Positions 7,413 to 17,200 of a stretch of 44,758 nt of DNA are shown piece after piece (within the stretch, counting starts at the first letter, position 1; each line of letters opens with the position of its first letter). Both the position numbers and the translations under genes were made by a program. Source of the DNA: Candidatus Paralachnospira caecorum (GTDB lineage: Bacteria; Bacillota; Clostridia; Lachnospirales; Lachnospiraceae); the NCBI GenBank assembly GCA_904379015.1, contig CAJFHG010000020.1, forward strand, positions 1 to 44,758, written 5' to 3'. Below the pieces are notes generated by a model that worked only from the letters and a program-made list of their open reading frames with translations, searched no databases and was not told the origin of the DNA.

Positions 7413-10400
7413 ATGGGAAGAAAAATGAAAACCATGGATGGCAACCATGCAGCGGCATATGCTTCCTATGCATATACTGATGTAGCTGCCATCTACCCGA
7501 TCACTCCTTCATCTCCGATGGCAGAAGCCACAGATGAATGGGCGACACAGGGAAAAACCAACATCTTCGGCCAGACAGTAAAAATGGCTGAGATGCAGTC
7601 TGAGGCCGGTGCGGCTGGCGCTGTTCACGGTTCTCTGTCAGCAGGCGCCCTGACGACTACTTATACAGCATCCCAGGGTCTGCTTCTGATGATCCCCAAC
7701 CTTTACAAAGTGGCCGGCGAGCTGCTGCCCGGCGTGTTCAACGTATCCGCCCGTGCGCTGGCAAGCCATGCGCTGTCCATCTTCGGCGATCATTCCGACG
7801 TATATGCCTGTCGTCAGACCGGTGTCGCAATGCTCTGCGAAGGCAGCGTACAGGAGGTTATGGATCTGACCCCCGTTGCGCACTGCGCGGCAATCAAGGG
7901 ACGCGTTCCCTTTATTAACTTCTTTGATGGTTTCCGTACTTCTCATGAGTATCAGAAGATCGAGGTATGGGATGACGAAGATCTGAAGGATATGGTTGAC
8001 ATGGACGCTGTCGACGCTTTCAGACGCCGTGCTCTGAGCCCCGAGCATCCCTGCCAGAGAGGTTCTGCCCAGAACCCTGATATCTTCTTCCAGGCAAGAG
8101 AGGCCTGCAACTCCTACTACAATGCGCTGCCCGCGATCGTAGAAGAGAAGATGGCTATGGTAAACGCGAAGATCGGTACAAATTATCAGCTGTTCAACTA
8201 CTATGGCGCTCCCGACGCAGAGCAGGTGATCATCGCCATGGGCTCTGTATGCGAGACCATCGAGGAGACAGTCGATTATCTGAACGCTCAGGGCCAGAAG
8301 GTTGGTCTCGTGATCGTTCGTCTGTACAGACCGTTCTGCGCGGACAGACTGGTTGCGGCAATCCCTGAGACGGTTAAGAAGATCACCGTTCTCGACAGAA
8401 CAAAGGAGCCCGGCGCTCAGGGCGAGCCTCTGTATCTGGATGTGGTTGCGGCTCTCCGCGACACCAAGTTCCATGATGTTCCCGTTTACACAGGACGCTA
8501 CGGCCTTGGTTCCAAGGATACAACTCCCGCTCAGATCGTTGCGGTTTACAACAACACAGAAAAGAAGATGTTCACCATCGGTATCGTGGACGATGTGACA
8601 GGTCTGTCTCTGCCTGTTGGCGAGGAGATCTCTGTTACACCCGAAGGCACCATCAGCTGTAAGTTCTGGGGCCTTGGTTCCGACGGTACAGTAGGTGCCA
8701 ACAAGAACTCCATCAAGATCATCGGCGACAACACCGATATGTACGCACAGGCATACTTTGATTATGACTCCAAGAAGTCCGGCGGCGTTACCATTTCCCA
8801 TCTGCGTTTTGGTAAAGACCCGATCCGTTCCACATACCTGATCAGCAAGGCTGATTTCGTTGCCTGCCACAATCCTGCATACCTGAGAAAATACAACATG
8901 GTACAGGATCTGAAGGACGGCGGAACCTTCCTTCTGAACTGCTCATGGGATATGGAAGGTCTGGAAGAGCATCTGCCCGGACAGGCTAAGAAATATATCG
9001 CGGACCACAACATCAAGATGTATGTGATCGACGGTGTTAAGATCGGCATCGAGACCGGCATGGGCGCTACCCGTATCAACACCATCCTTCAGTCCGCGTT
9101 CTTCAAGCTTGCGGCGATCATTCCCGAGGAGCAGGCCATCGATTATATGAAGGCTGCTGCAAAGGCTACTTACGGACGCAAGGGCGATGACGTTGTTCAG
9201 AAGAACTGGGCAGCCATCGAGGAAGGCGCTAAGCAGGTTCATCAGATCGAAGTTCCTGAAAGCTGGAAGAATGCTGAGTACGAGGATCTTTCCGAGGCCA
9301 TTCCGGAGGGCGGAAGAGAAGATGTTGTGAAATTCGTTAAGAATGTACAGCAGGCTGTATCCGCTCAGGAAGGCAACAAGCTGCCTGTATCCGCTTTCAT
9401 GGATTATGTGGACGGCTCCACTCCTTCCGGCGCTGCCGCATATGAGAAGCGCGGCGTGGCCGTTACGATTCCTGTATGGAATCCTGAGAACTGTATCCAG
9501 TGCAACTTCTGCTCCTATGTATGCCCTCACGCGGCGATCCGTCCTGTTGCGATGACAGCGGAGGAAGCTGCTGCGGCTCCTGCGGAGATGAAGAAGATTC
9601 CGATGACAGGCATGAAAGAGCTGATGTTCTCCATGACAGTCGATGCGCTTGACTGTCTGGGATGCGGATCCTGTGCGACTGTCTGCCCCGGCAAGAAGGG
9701 CGCGAAGGCACTTACCATGGAGCCTATGGAAGCGAACATCGACTGCCAGAAGGGCTTCGAGTATGGCCTGACGCTGCCTAAGAAGCCTGAGGTTCTCGCG
9801 AAGTTCAAAGAGAACACAGTAAAGGGCAGCCAGTTCAAGCAGCCCCTGCTTGAGTTCTCCGGCGCATGCGCAGGCTGCGGCGAGACTCCTTATGCAAAAC
9901 TGATCACACAGCTGTTCGGTGACAGAATGTACATCGCCAACGCGACAGGCTGCTCCTCCATCTGGGGCAACTCTTCACCGAGCACTCCTTATACAGTAAC
10001 TCCCGAGGGCAAGGGTCCGGCATGGTCCAACTCCCTGTTCGAGGATGCCGCAGAGTTCGGCTATGGTATGAGCCTGGCTCAGAGCGCCATGAGAGAGGCC
10101 CTGAAGGCTAAGGTTGAGGATGCCGTTGCCAACAGCGGAAACGCTGACGTGGCTGCTGCGGGACAGGAATGGCTGGATACCTTCAGCGTAGGCGCGCTCA
10201 ACGGTGCTGCTACAGACAAGCTGGTAGCTGCTCTTGAGGCATGCGGATGCGAGAAATCCAAAGAGATCCTGAAGGATAAGGATTTCCTGGCTAAGAAGTC
10301 CCAGTGGATCTTCGGCGGCGACGGATGGGCATACGACATCGGATTCGGCGGCGTAGACCATGTACTGGCCAGCGGAAGAGATATCAACATCATGGTATTC

Positions 10401-10961
10401 GATACCGAGGTCTACTCCAACACCGGCGGACAGTCCTCCAAGGCAACTCCTACCGGCGCGATCGCGAAATTCGCGGCAGGCGGCAAGGAAGTGAAGAAGA
10501 AAGACCTGGCTTCCATCGCCATGAGCTACGGCTATGTATATGTGGCACAGATCGCAATGGGCGCCGATATGAATCAGTGCGTGAAGGCAATCGCGGAAGC
10601 AGAAGCTTATCCGGGTCCTTCCCTGATCATCGCATATGCTCCTTGTATCAACCACGGCATCAAGGCCGGCATGGCAAAGGCTCAGCTGGAAGAGAAGGCT
10701 GCGGTTGAGGCAGGCTACTGGTTCAACTTCAGATACAATCCTGAGCTGGCTGCTGAAGGCAAGGCTGCGTTCACTCTGGACAGCAAGGCTCCTACAGGAG
10801 ACTATAAGGCATTCCTGAACGGCGAAGTACGTTACAACTCTCTTGTACGTGCAAATCCGGAAAGAGCAGAGAAGCTGTTCGATGAGGCTGAGACTCAGTC
10901 CAAGGCGAAGTACGCATACCTGCAGAAGCTGGTTAAGCTGTACGGAGCGGATGAGGCATAA
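7413..10961 (+). CDS. nifJ: Pyruvate:ferredoxin (flavodoxin) oxidoreductase, single-chain
   Basis: This 1182-residue enzyme oxidises pyruvate to acetyl-CoA and CO2 and reduces ferredoxin, the central energy step of fermenting anaerobes. The frame is open upstream to 7308, but ATG 7413 follows a perfect AGAGGAGG (7398-7405). Domains in order: N-terminal TPP pyrimidine domain (YPITPSSPMAEATDEW), the transketolase-C-like domain (GSVCETIEETVDYL), the gamma domain, a two-cluster ferredoxin domain with Cys694/697/700/704 and Cys748/751/754/758, then the TPP-binding domain with Cys819/Cys822 for the proximal cluster and GDGWAYDIG near residue 970. Length fits the family. Codon use is unusually rich in preferred codons compared with neighbours, as expected for an abundant protein. 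It is monocistronic, between its own promoter and terminator. Confidence 0.96.
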   Translation: MGRKMKTMDGNHAAAYASYAYTDVAAIYPITPSSPMAEATDEWATQGKTNIFGQTVKMAEMQSEAGAAGAVHGSLSAGALTTTYTASQGLLLMIPNLYKVAGELLPGVFNVSARALASHALSIFGDHSDVYACRQTGVAMLCEGSVQEVMDLTPVAHCAAIKGRVPFINFFDGFRTSHEYQKIEVWDDEDLKDMVDMDAVDAFRRRALSPEHPCQRGSAQNPDIFFQAREACNSYYNALPAIVEEKMAMVNAKIGTNYQLFNYYGAPDAEQVIIAMGSVCETIEETVDYLNAQGQKVGLVIVRLYRPFCADRLVAAIPETVKKITVLDRTKEPGAQGEPLYLDVVAALRDTKFHDVPVYTGRYGLGSKDTTPAQIVAVYNNTEKKMFTIGIVDDVTGLSLPVGEEISVTPEGTISCKFWGLGSDGTVGANKNSIKIIGDNTDMYAQAYFDYDSKKSGGVTISHLRFGKDPIRSTYLISKADFVACHNPAYLRKYNMVQDLKDGGTFLLNCSWDMEGLEEHLPGQAKKYIADHNIKMYVIDGVKIGIETGMGATRINTILQSAFFKLAAIIPEEQAIDYMKAAAKATYGRKGDDVVQKNWAAIEEGAKQVHQIEVPESWKNAEYEDLSEAIPEGGREDVVKFVKNVQQAVSAQEGNKLPVSAFMDYVDGSTPSGAAAYEKRGVAVTIPVWNPENCIQCNFCSYVCPHAAIRPVAMTAEEAAAAPAEMKKIPMTGMKELMFSMTVDALDCLGCGSCATVCPGKKGAKALTMEPMEANIDCQKGFEYGLTLPKKPEVLAKFKENTVKGSQFKQPLLEFSGACAGCGETPYAKLITQLFGDRMYIANATGCSSIWGNSSPSTPYTVTPEGKGPAWSNSLFEDAAEFGYGMSLAQSAMREALKAKVEDAVANSGNADVAAAGQEWLDTFSVGALNGAATDKLVAALEACGCEKSKEILKDKDFLAKKSQWIFGGDGWAYDIGFGGVDHVLASGRDINIMVFDTEVYSNTGGQSSKATPTGAIAKFAAGGKEVKKKDLASIAMSYGYVYVAQIAMGADMNQCVKAIAEAEAYPGPSLIIAYAPCINHGIKAGMAKAQLEEKAAVEAGYWFNFRYNPELAAEGKAAFTLDSKAPTGDYKAFLNGEVRYNSLVRANPERAEKLFDEAETQSKAKYAYLQKLVKLYGADEA

Positions 10962-11001
10962 ATAAAAGCTGAATGCGTGACTGATCCATAACAGAAAACA
11001 G

Positions 11002-11050
11002 AACGGTCCGTCCAAAGACAGAGAAATCTGTCAGAGGACGGACCGTTTTT
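11002..11050 (+). terminator. Intrinsic terminator of the PFOR gene
   Basis: AACGGTCCGTCC (11002-11013) pairs with GGACGGACCGTT (11036-11047), with a nested stem GACAG/CTGTC in the loop, and ends in a run of five T. Confidence 0.9.
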
Positions 11051-11124
11051 GACGATTCACAGGACACGGCGTTTTTTGTGAAACCAAAATATTCCGCAAG
11101 GTTCGCGCCGCGGCGGCAGGGGAC

Positions 11125-11706
11125 TCAGCGGCCGAATATATGGATCAGCGCGTTCTGACTGGGCAGATCCAGCTTTTTCAGAACCATGGTTTTCTGATTG
11201 GCGATGGTTTTCGGCGAAGAGTGAAGATTGACCTCTTCTCCCAGCATCATCTTGAAAACCGTGTGTTCGGCCGGAGACAGACAGGAGAGGATCAGGGAGC
11301 GGATCATATGCTGCTGCGGCGTCATGCCGGCGGCTGTTTTCCGTATGGTGGGAACAATGCCTTCAAACTGGGATTTGAAGAGATAACCGTGGGCCAGTCC
11401 GCGGACCGCGGCATGGATCACGGTATCAGGATCTTCATAGGAAGACAGCAGCAGGAGCTTCGCGTCGGTCTGAAGACGGATGTTCCGGGAAGCCTCGATA
11501 CCGTCGGCAGGAGAGCCGGAGAGGGCGAGATCCATGAGGACCACATCGGGACGCAGCTGTTCTGTCAGAGAAAGCGCCTGTTCGGCGGTTTGGCAGCAGC
11601 CGGCCGGAATCATATCCGTTTCCCCTTCCAGAGTCTGGCGGATCAGGTACTGAAAATCTTCATCATCCTCTACGATCAAAACAGATATCAGATCAGAATC
11701 ATTCAT
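11125..11706 (-). CDS. Orphan response regulator, receiver domain plus shortened LuxR-type HTH
   Basis: A 193-residue protein. Residues 1-125 form a receiver domain: acidic EDDED near residue 14, phospho-acceptor Asp in VVLMDLAL, Ser in LLLSSYE and Lys in YLFKSQ. The C-terminal part looks like a NarL/LuxR helix-turn-helix (LSPAEHTVF, then HSSPKTIANQKTMVLKKL), but the stretch between them is several residues shorter than the family norm, so helix 2 appears reduced. No sensor kinase is nearby. The ribosome site AAGGAGG lies before ATG 11706. Its targets are unknown, and DNA binding may be altered or lost. Confidence 0.78.
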   Translation of the reverse strand: MNDSDLISVLIVEDDEDFQYLIRQTLEGETDMIPAGCCQTAEQALSLTEQLRPDVVLMDLALSGSPADGIEASRNIRLQTDAKLLLLSSYEDPDTVIHAAVRGLAHGYLFKSQFEGIVPTIRKTAAGMTPQQHMIRSLILSCLSPAEHTVFKMMLGEEVNLHSSPKTIANQKTMVLKKLDLPSQNALIHIFGR

Positions 11707-11791
11707 GGGGGGCCTCCTTGATCAAAAGGGCAATCAGTTTATAGTATATATCGGATTGACATAAAAACAAACGGATTTTAATAATAAAATA

Positions 11792-11820
11792 CCCGGCTCC
11801 CAAATTTTTTGGGAGCCGGG
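11792..11820 (-). terminator. Intrinsic terminator of bioY
   Basis: CCCGGCTCCC and GGGAGCCGGG form a perfect 10-bp stem (11792-11801 with 11811-11820). On the minus strand it is followed by TATTTTATTATT, a usable U-rich tail. It separates bioY from the response regulator gene further along the same strand. Confidence 0.85.
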
Positions 11821-11876
11821 CGTGCAGAGGAGTGGGGGATCTGTCCGGGCAGGAAACATTTCAGCTTGCCGGCAGA

Positions 11877-12455
11877 TCAGGAAACAGGCGCGGCGCGGCG
11901 GACCGCTTTTTTCAGAACGGGACCGACCAGAATGGCGGCGGCGATCTTCACCGCGTCGCCGGGCAGATAGGGGATGACACCTGCCATCAGGCCGCCCCAG
12001 AGGTCAAGCTGCATCTGAAGGCAGAGCCAGAGCGTGCCGAACAGGTAGCAGACGGCCATGCCGAGGATCATTCCGGCCACATGAAGAAGATAGTTTTTCG
12101 GGAACCGGTCCAGGAAAACCCCCGCGATCAGCGCCAGGAAAAGAAAACCGATCAGATATCCGCCGGTCGGGCCTGCCAGTTTGGCAGGTCCCCCGGAAAA
12201 GCCGGAAAAAACAGGCAGTCCGATAAAGCCAAGCAGCAGATACAAAAGACAGCTGACCGTGCCGTATTTCATGCCCAGCACATAGACGGAGATCAAGACG
12301 GCCAGATTGGTGAAGGAAATGGGGACAGGACTGACCGGAAGCGGAATGGACAGAGGCCCCAGGATGCAGAGCACTGCCGTCATAAGACCTGTCAGGGCCA
12401 GCCGGAGGGGAGAAAACAGGGAGGATTTTGAATTGGTCTGTCTGGTAGTATCCAT
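11877..12455 (-). CDS. bioY: Biotin transporter BioY (ECF S component)
   Basis: A 192-residue integral membrane protein with about six hydrophobic helices. The family signature appears as LGFIGLPVFSGFSGG and AGPTGGYLIGF. BioY captures biotin and works alone or with an energy-coupling-factor ATPase module, here encoded elsewhere. The frame is open to 12536, but ATG 12455 has AAAGGAG 8 bases upstream and lies downstream of the promoter and operator, so the longer version is not possible from this transcript. A BirA-type operator overlaps the promoter, giving direct evidence for biotin-controlled expression and supporting the substrate call. Confidence 0.94.
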   Translation of the reverse strand: MDTTRQTNSKSSLFSPLRLALTGLMTAVLCILGPLSIPLPVSPVPISFTNLAVLISVYVLGMKYGTVSCLLYLLLGFIGLPVFSGFSGGPAKLAGPTGGYLIGFLFLALIAGVFLDRFPKNYLLHVAGMILGMAVCYLFGTLWLCLQMQLDLWGGLMAGVIPYLPGDAVKIAAAILVGPVLKKAVRRAAPVS

Positions 12456-12474
12456 GGTAAAAACTCCTTTTGAA

Positions 12475-12505
12475 ATGTTAACTTTATAAATAATGCAGTT
12501 AACAT
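12475..12505 (-). promoter_or_regulatory. BirA biotin-repressor operator
   Basis: ATGTTAAC (12475-12482) and GTTAACAT (12498-12505) are perfect inverted 8-mers separated by 15 bases. This matches the known Firmicutes BirA site (TGTTAAC, 14-16 bases, GTTAACA). It touches the -10 box and covers the transcript start of bioY, so BirA bound to biotinyl-AMP should repress. Confidence 0.88.
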
Positions 12506-12532
12506 TATAAGCCATGATTTCTTTTCCGTCAA
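12504..12532 (-). promoter_or_regulatory. Promoter of bioY
   Basis: On the minus strand TTGACG (12532-12527), a 17-base spacer, and TATAAT (12509-12504). The -10 box abuts the BirA operator. Confidence 0.85.
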
Positions 12533-12555
12533 TCAAAAACTGCGGGCGGCAGGGA

Positions 12556-12584
12556 TTGTTTTTTTGAGATTGTCATGTTATAAT
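12556..12584 (+). promoter_or_regulatory. Promoter of the fucose isomerase-like gene
   Basis: TTGTTT (12556-12561), 17-base spacer, perfect TATAAT (12579-12584). It is divergent from the bioY promoter. Confidence 0.65.
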
Positions 12585-12602
12585 TTTTGTAATTGAAATA
12601 AT

Positions 12603-12622
12603 GTATTTCATATATGAAATAC
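12603..12622 (+). promoter_or_regulatory. Perfect 20-bp palindrome just after the transcript start, likely operator
   Basis: Positions 12603-12622 read the same on both strands; the half-site is GTATTTCATA. It lies about 11-30 bases after the expected transcript start of the fucose isomerase-like gene, a standard position for a repressor. No regulator gene is adjacent, so the cognate protein is unknown. Confidence 0.55.
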
Positions 12623-12682
12623 GCGGCAATGACCGCAGTCAGACGACAAGTATTCAAAATGAAGGAAAGGCAGGGAAGCATT

Positions 12683-14122
12683 ATGGCAGGAACAAGAAGA
12701 AAACCGCTGCTGGGACTGATGGGACTGTCCGACGGAGATCCGGTAGTCCATGAGAAAAGCAAGGATGTGGTGCAGCATCAGGTGGATGTGATCAGAGCCG
12801 CCCTGGAGAAGGACGGACGCGTGGATGTGGTCGTGGCAGACAATCTGGTCACTTCTGTGGCCAGCGCCAGGGCGGAGGCAGAGAAGCTGAAGGCAAAGGG
12901 CGTAGACGGAACCATTTTTTCCTACGGTGTGTTCGCGTGGCCCAATTTTTCGGCTGTGGCGGCCAAGTACGGACAGGGTCCCTATCTTCTCGCGGCGCAG
13001 CTGAATCCGGACTGGCCGGGGATGGTGGCCATGCTGGCGGCCGGCGGCGCCCTGAACCAGCAGGGGATCACCCATTTCCGGGCCTACGGGGATTTCAATG
13101 ATCCGGAGGTGCTGGAGCGGATCATCACCTTCGCGAAATGCGCGTATGTGGCCAGCAGCCTGAACGGACAGAAATACGGCCTGATCGGTGGAAGGTCTCT
13201 GGGAATGTACAGCGCCACTGTGGATATGCAGGACTGGCAGGACCAGTTTGGCGTAGATGTGGAGCACTGTGATGAAAGCGAGATCGTCCGGCTGGCGGAG
13301 GAAGTGCCCGGGGAGCAGGTTGAGAAAGCGTTTCGCTGGCTGACGGAAAAGTGTAAGGAAATCCGGTACGACGGGCGCAAGCTGACTCCGGAGAAGCTGA
13401 AGACGCAGATCCGCCATTATGAAGCCATCAAGCGGATCCAGAAGGAAAATGATTTTGATTTTGTGGGCGTAAAATGTCATTATGACATGAGCTGTCATTA
13501 CTGCACGGAATGTATCGCGGCGGCTTTTATGAACGATCCGTACGACTGGGACGGCGCAAAGGAGCCGGTGGTCTATGCCTGCGAGGCGGATTCCGACGCG
13601 GCGCTGACCATGCAGATCCTGAAGCTTCTGACCGGGGATCCTGTGGTGTTCATGGATGTCCGTCACTGGGATGAGGAAAATCAGGTTCTGGAATTCTGCA
13701 ACTGCGGTTCCGAATCAACCTGGTACGCGGGCAGGAGCGATGATCCGGATGAAAACCTGAAGCATGTGACCCTGTATCCCTGTCTGGACATTTACGCGGG
13801 CGGAGGCTGCCATGTGAACTGCCAGACGGCTCCGGGACTGTGCACCATCGCCAGACTGTGCCGTTCCATGGATGAAACCGGAAAACGCAGATACCGTATG
13901 GTCATGTTCACGGCGGATCTGGTTTCCATGCCCAAGGAGCGGGAAAAGCTGACCAATGAAGAATGGCCCCATAACTTCGCGAAGCTGCATTTTGACTACA
14001 GGATTTTCCTGGATAATTTTGATGCCAATCATGCCCACGCGGTTTACGGCGATCACATTGAAGAGCTGAAAACCATCTGCAAAATGCTGAAAATCGACGT
14101 GGAAGTGCTGGGGGAATCATAA
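12683..14122 (+). CDS. L-fucose/L-arabinose isomerase family protein
   Basis: A 479-residue cytoplasmic sugar isomerase-like protein. E301 in YACEAD and D325 in VVFMDVRHWD are 24 residues apart, the same spacing as the metal ligands E337 and D361 of E. coli FucI, and a His pair near residues 450-452 (NHAHAV) could supply the third ligand. GGRSLGMY matches the family's substrate-loop region. It is shorter than FucI (about 590), so it belongs to the compact branch whose substrates are often unproven. ATG 12683 is chosen because AGGGAA precedes it; longer in-frame starts at 12614 and 12659 lack ribosome sites, and the first lies within the palindrome. It is a single-gene unit between its own promoter and terminator. 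Confidence 0.85.
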   Translation: MAGTRRKPLLGLMGLSDGDPVVHEKSKDVVQHQVDVIRAALEKDGRVDVVVADNLVTSVASARAEAEKLKAKGVDGTIFSYGVFAWPNFSAVAAKYGQGPYLLAAQLNPDWPGMVAMLAAGGALNQQGITHFRAYGDFNDPEVLERIITFAKCAYVASSLNGQKYGLIGGRSLGMYSATVDMQDWQDQFGVDVEHCDESEIVRLAEEVPGEQVEKAFRWLTEKCKEIRYDGRKLTPEKLKTQIRHYEAIKRIQKENDFDFVGVKCHYDMSCHYCTECIAAAFMNDPYDWDGAKEPVVYACEADSDAALTMQILKLLTGDPVVFMDVRHWDEENQVLEFCNCGSESTWYAGRSDDPDENLKHVTLYPCLDIYAGGGCHVNCQTAPGLCTIARLCRSMDETGKRRYRMVMFTADLVSMPKEREKLTNEEWPHNFAKLHFDYRIFLDNFDANHAHAVYGDHIEELKTICKMLKIDVEVLGES

Positions 14123-14167
14123 AGAGGATCAACAGAATCTTAATAAGCATTTTACCTTTTCCTTACG

Positions 14168-14199
14168 GAGGCAGGATGGTTATCCTGCCTCATTTTTTT
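14168..14199 (+). terminator. Intrinsic terminator after the fucose isomerase-like gene
   Basis: GAGGCAGGAT (14168-14177) pairs with ATCCTGCCTC (14182-14191), loop GGTT, followed by a run of seven T after one A. A TATAAT directly after it (14201-14206) could be the -10 of the next gene, but no good -35 is seen. Confidence 0.92.
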
Positions 14200-14253
14200 C
14201 TATAATGAACTGGTCAGAAATACAACGACTAGAATGATGGAGGAAAGTGTGAA

Positions 14254-17200
14254 ATGAAGACGAGAGCTAAAAGAATCCTCTCAGCGGCCCTCGCGGCGCT
14301 GACTGCGTTTTCTGTGTTTGCCGGAACGGATTTCGGCATGACCTATGAAGCGCAGGCGGCTCAGGCATCGGCCGAAGTTCCCGGGACTGAGGTTTCTGCC
14401 CGGGCAGTTTCAGGACTGGGGACCACGTCCTTTGAATGGGCGAGGCAGATTTATGACGGGGTCAGCCTGACCCATACCATGAGTGAAAATGAAAGCGGAC
14501 TGCAGAAATCCTGGACTGTGGATTTCAATTCCGTAACCTGTGAGGTGACGCCGGTCGTCAGCTATGGGGATCATGTCATGGGCGGGGACATCATGTCTGA
14601 TCTGGTAGCTGCAGAAGAACAGTCAGGAAAAAAAGTGGTGTTTGCCATCAACGGCGATGCCTATGATACGACAAACGGAGTTTCCAACGGGCTTATGATC
14701 CGGGACGGGATCCTGATCTCCACTTCCAACGGAAGTGAGGCCGTGGGATTTAAAGCGGACGGTACTGTGATCTACGGCGGTACTTCTCTGAATATTACGG
14801 CGCAGGCGGGAGACCAGACGATCCGGATCGCCCATGTCAACAAAGAAAGAAAGCTGGATACAGAAAATGTATATCTGCTGACAGAGCAGTTTGATACTGC
14901 GACAAACTCCACCCAGCCCGGTGTGGAGGTGGTCCTGGATGTGGAGACAGCGGGATACCAGGGAGTGAAGATCGGCGAATCCCTGACCGCGAAGGTGGTC
15001 AGCGTCAATCAGGTTCAGGCCAATCCCAATAAAAACACAACGGCGATCGGCCGCGGCCAGATCGTGCTTTCCGCGAACAGCGCCAGCAGCCAGTATGCCG
15101 CTTTAAGCGGTCTGTCTCAGGGACAGGAAGTGACTGTCAGCGTGCAGAACAACAATTCTGACGTGGACTGGAGCGAGGCGGAGCAGGCGCTGGGCATTTT
15201 CCATGTGCTGGTGAAAAACGGCGTGGAGACCGCGGGAGTCAGGGACAACACAGAGGTGCATCCCCGTACCGTGTTCGGAACAAAGGCGGATGGAAGCGTG
15301 GTGCTGTTCCAGTGCGACGGCCGTCAGTCAGGCTATGCCTCCGGCATGACCTTTGCTGAAATCATCGACTATATGGTGGGTGTGAAGGGCTGCGTCAATG
15401 TGTTCAATTTTGACGGAGGCGGAAGCTCCACCATTACGGCGACACTGCCCGGCGATGAGGAATCGACCATCCTCAACCGTCCTTCTGACGGACAGGAGCG
15501 CGCCAACTGCAACGCTCTTCTGTTCCTTGCGGACACGGACGCGGTAGAAGGAAATCCTGCCCAGATGCTTCATATCTATCCGGATATGGAGGAAGGCTAC
15601 GGCACCAGAGTCATGCTTCTGGAAAATGGAAAGATGAGCTTTCAAGTAGGTGCGACAGACAGCAATTATCATTACGCGCCTCTGGATATGGCCAATGTGG
15701 AATATTCCGCAGAGGGCGGGATCGGCGAGATTTCCGCGGACGGCGTTCTGACAGCCGCGGCGGGAAGCCATTCGGGAACGGTGACTGCTTCCCTGAAGGG
15801 AACCGATATTCAGACATCGATTGAGGTAGATGTGGTGGACAGCATTACCAAGCTGACAGCGGACCGTTCCATTCTGTCCGTGGCCCCCGGCGGCACAACG
15901 CAGCTGACATTCCAGGCGGAAAACAACGGCGTGCCGGTGGTACTGACCAGCGAGGCCCTGACATTCAAGCTGTCTGACGACAGCCTGGGAAGCTTCGCGG
16001 CGGACGGCACCTTTACCGCGGGCGATGTGCAGGGAACCGGAACCCTGGAAATTTCCTATAAGGATTACACCATGAGCATGCCGGTGGAGATCGGCAAGCT
16101 GCCGGTGGCCCTCAATGATTTCGAGGTGCCGCTGGAGGATATGGGCTGGACCTGGAGATATTTTACGCCGGAGAGAGGCGGCTGGGCCCAGATGTCCATC
16201 AATTATGACGAGCGTTTCGTAAAGACCGGAGACGGTTCTCTGCGGATCGATTATGATTTTGCCACCAATCCGCTGACCGGAACTGTCACCTGCGAGACAG
16301 GCCCCGTGGGCGGCATGGAGCTGGAAGGACAGCCTACGGCCATCGGCTGCTGGGTATACGGCGACGGAAACGGCGCGTGGCTGAGAATCCAGCTGGCTCC
16401 CGCGACTTATGTGGGAGATACCTTTATTGACTGGGTGGGATGGAAGTATATTGAGACAGAGATTCCCTCCACAGCCACATTCCCCTATAACCTGACCTGG
16501 GGCGTGCGCCTTCTTTCCACCCCCACCACTGGCGCGCCCAACAAAAAGGGAACCGTGTATGTGGACGGACTCCGCGCGGTGTATGATTTCAAAAACGACG
16601 ATACAGTTGCTCCGGAGCTGGTAGAAGGCACCGACGTATCTCCTGCCGACGGAGCCGCAGAAGTAGGACATCAGCCGGAAATTTCCATCACAGTGAAGGA
16701 TCCGGAGGTGGAAGGCGAGGCTTATACCGGAATCAATACGGAACGGACCAAGCTGTGGATCAATGGAAAGGTCATGGACAATATTACCCAGGAGGTAAAC
16801 CAGGACGGTTCCGTCAAGATCAGCTATGTTCCTTCCGCACTGACCAGTCTGCGTTCCGGACTGAACAAGATCCGGTACAGAGTGGAGGACAACGCGGGAA
16901 ACAAGTTCTTCAAAGAATGGTCCTTCACGGTGGAAGGCTACAATGTCAACCTGGTGGAGACGGTTCCTTCCGATGAAAAAGCTTCCGCGGGAAGCACCTT
17001 TGACTATATTGTCAACGCGACCGACTATGACAAATTTGAAGAGTTTGATTTCGAACTGAGCTATAATCCTTCCTATGTAACGCTGCTGAACAGCCAGTGC
17101 GACAGCCGTGTGACGGTTGTGTCCAGTGAAGTGGACGAGGAGGCCGGAACGGTGAAATATCATCTGTCCGGTATGAAGGACTTTGAAAAAGATGAATCCA

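Noticed and set aside
7638-8870. A 410-residue minus-strand frame opposite PFOR
   Set aside because: Antisense shadow without motifs; PFOR is unambiguous.
15328-17163. A 611-residue minus-strand frame opposite the SLH fusion protein
   Set aside because: Shadow of a long repetitive coding region; no recognisable domain and no ribosome site.
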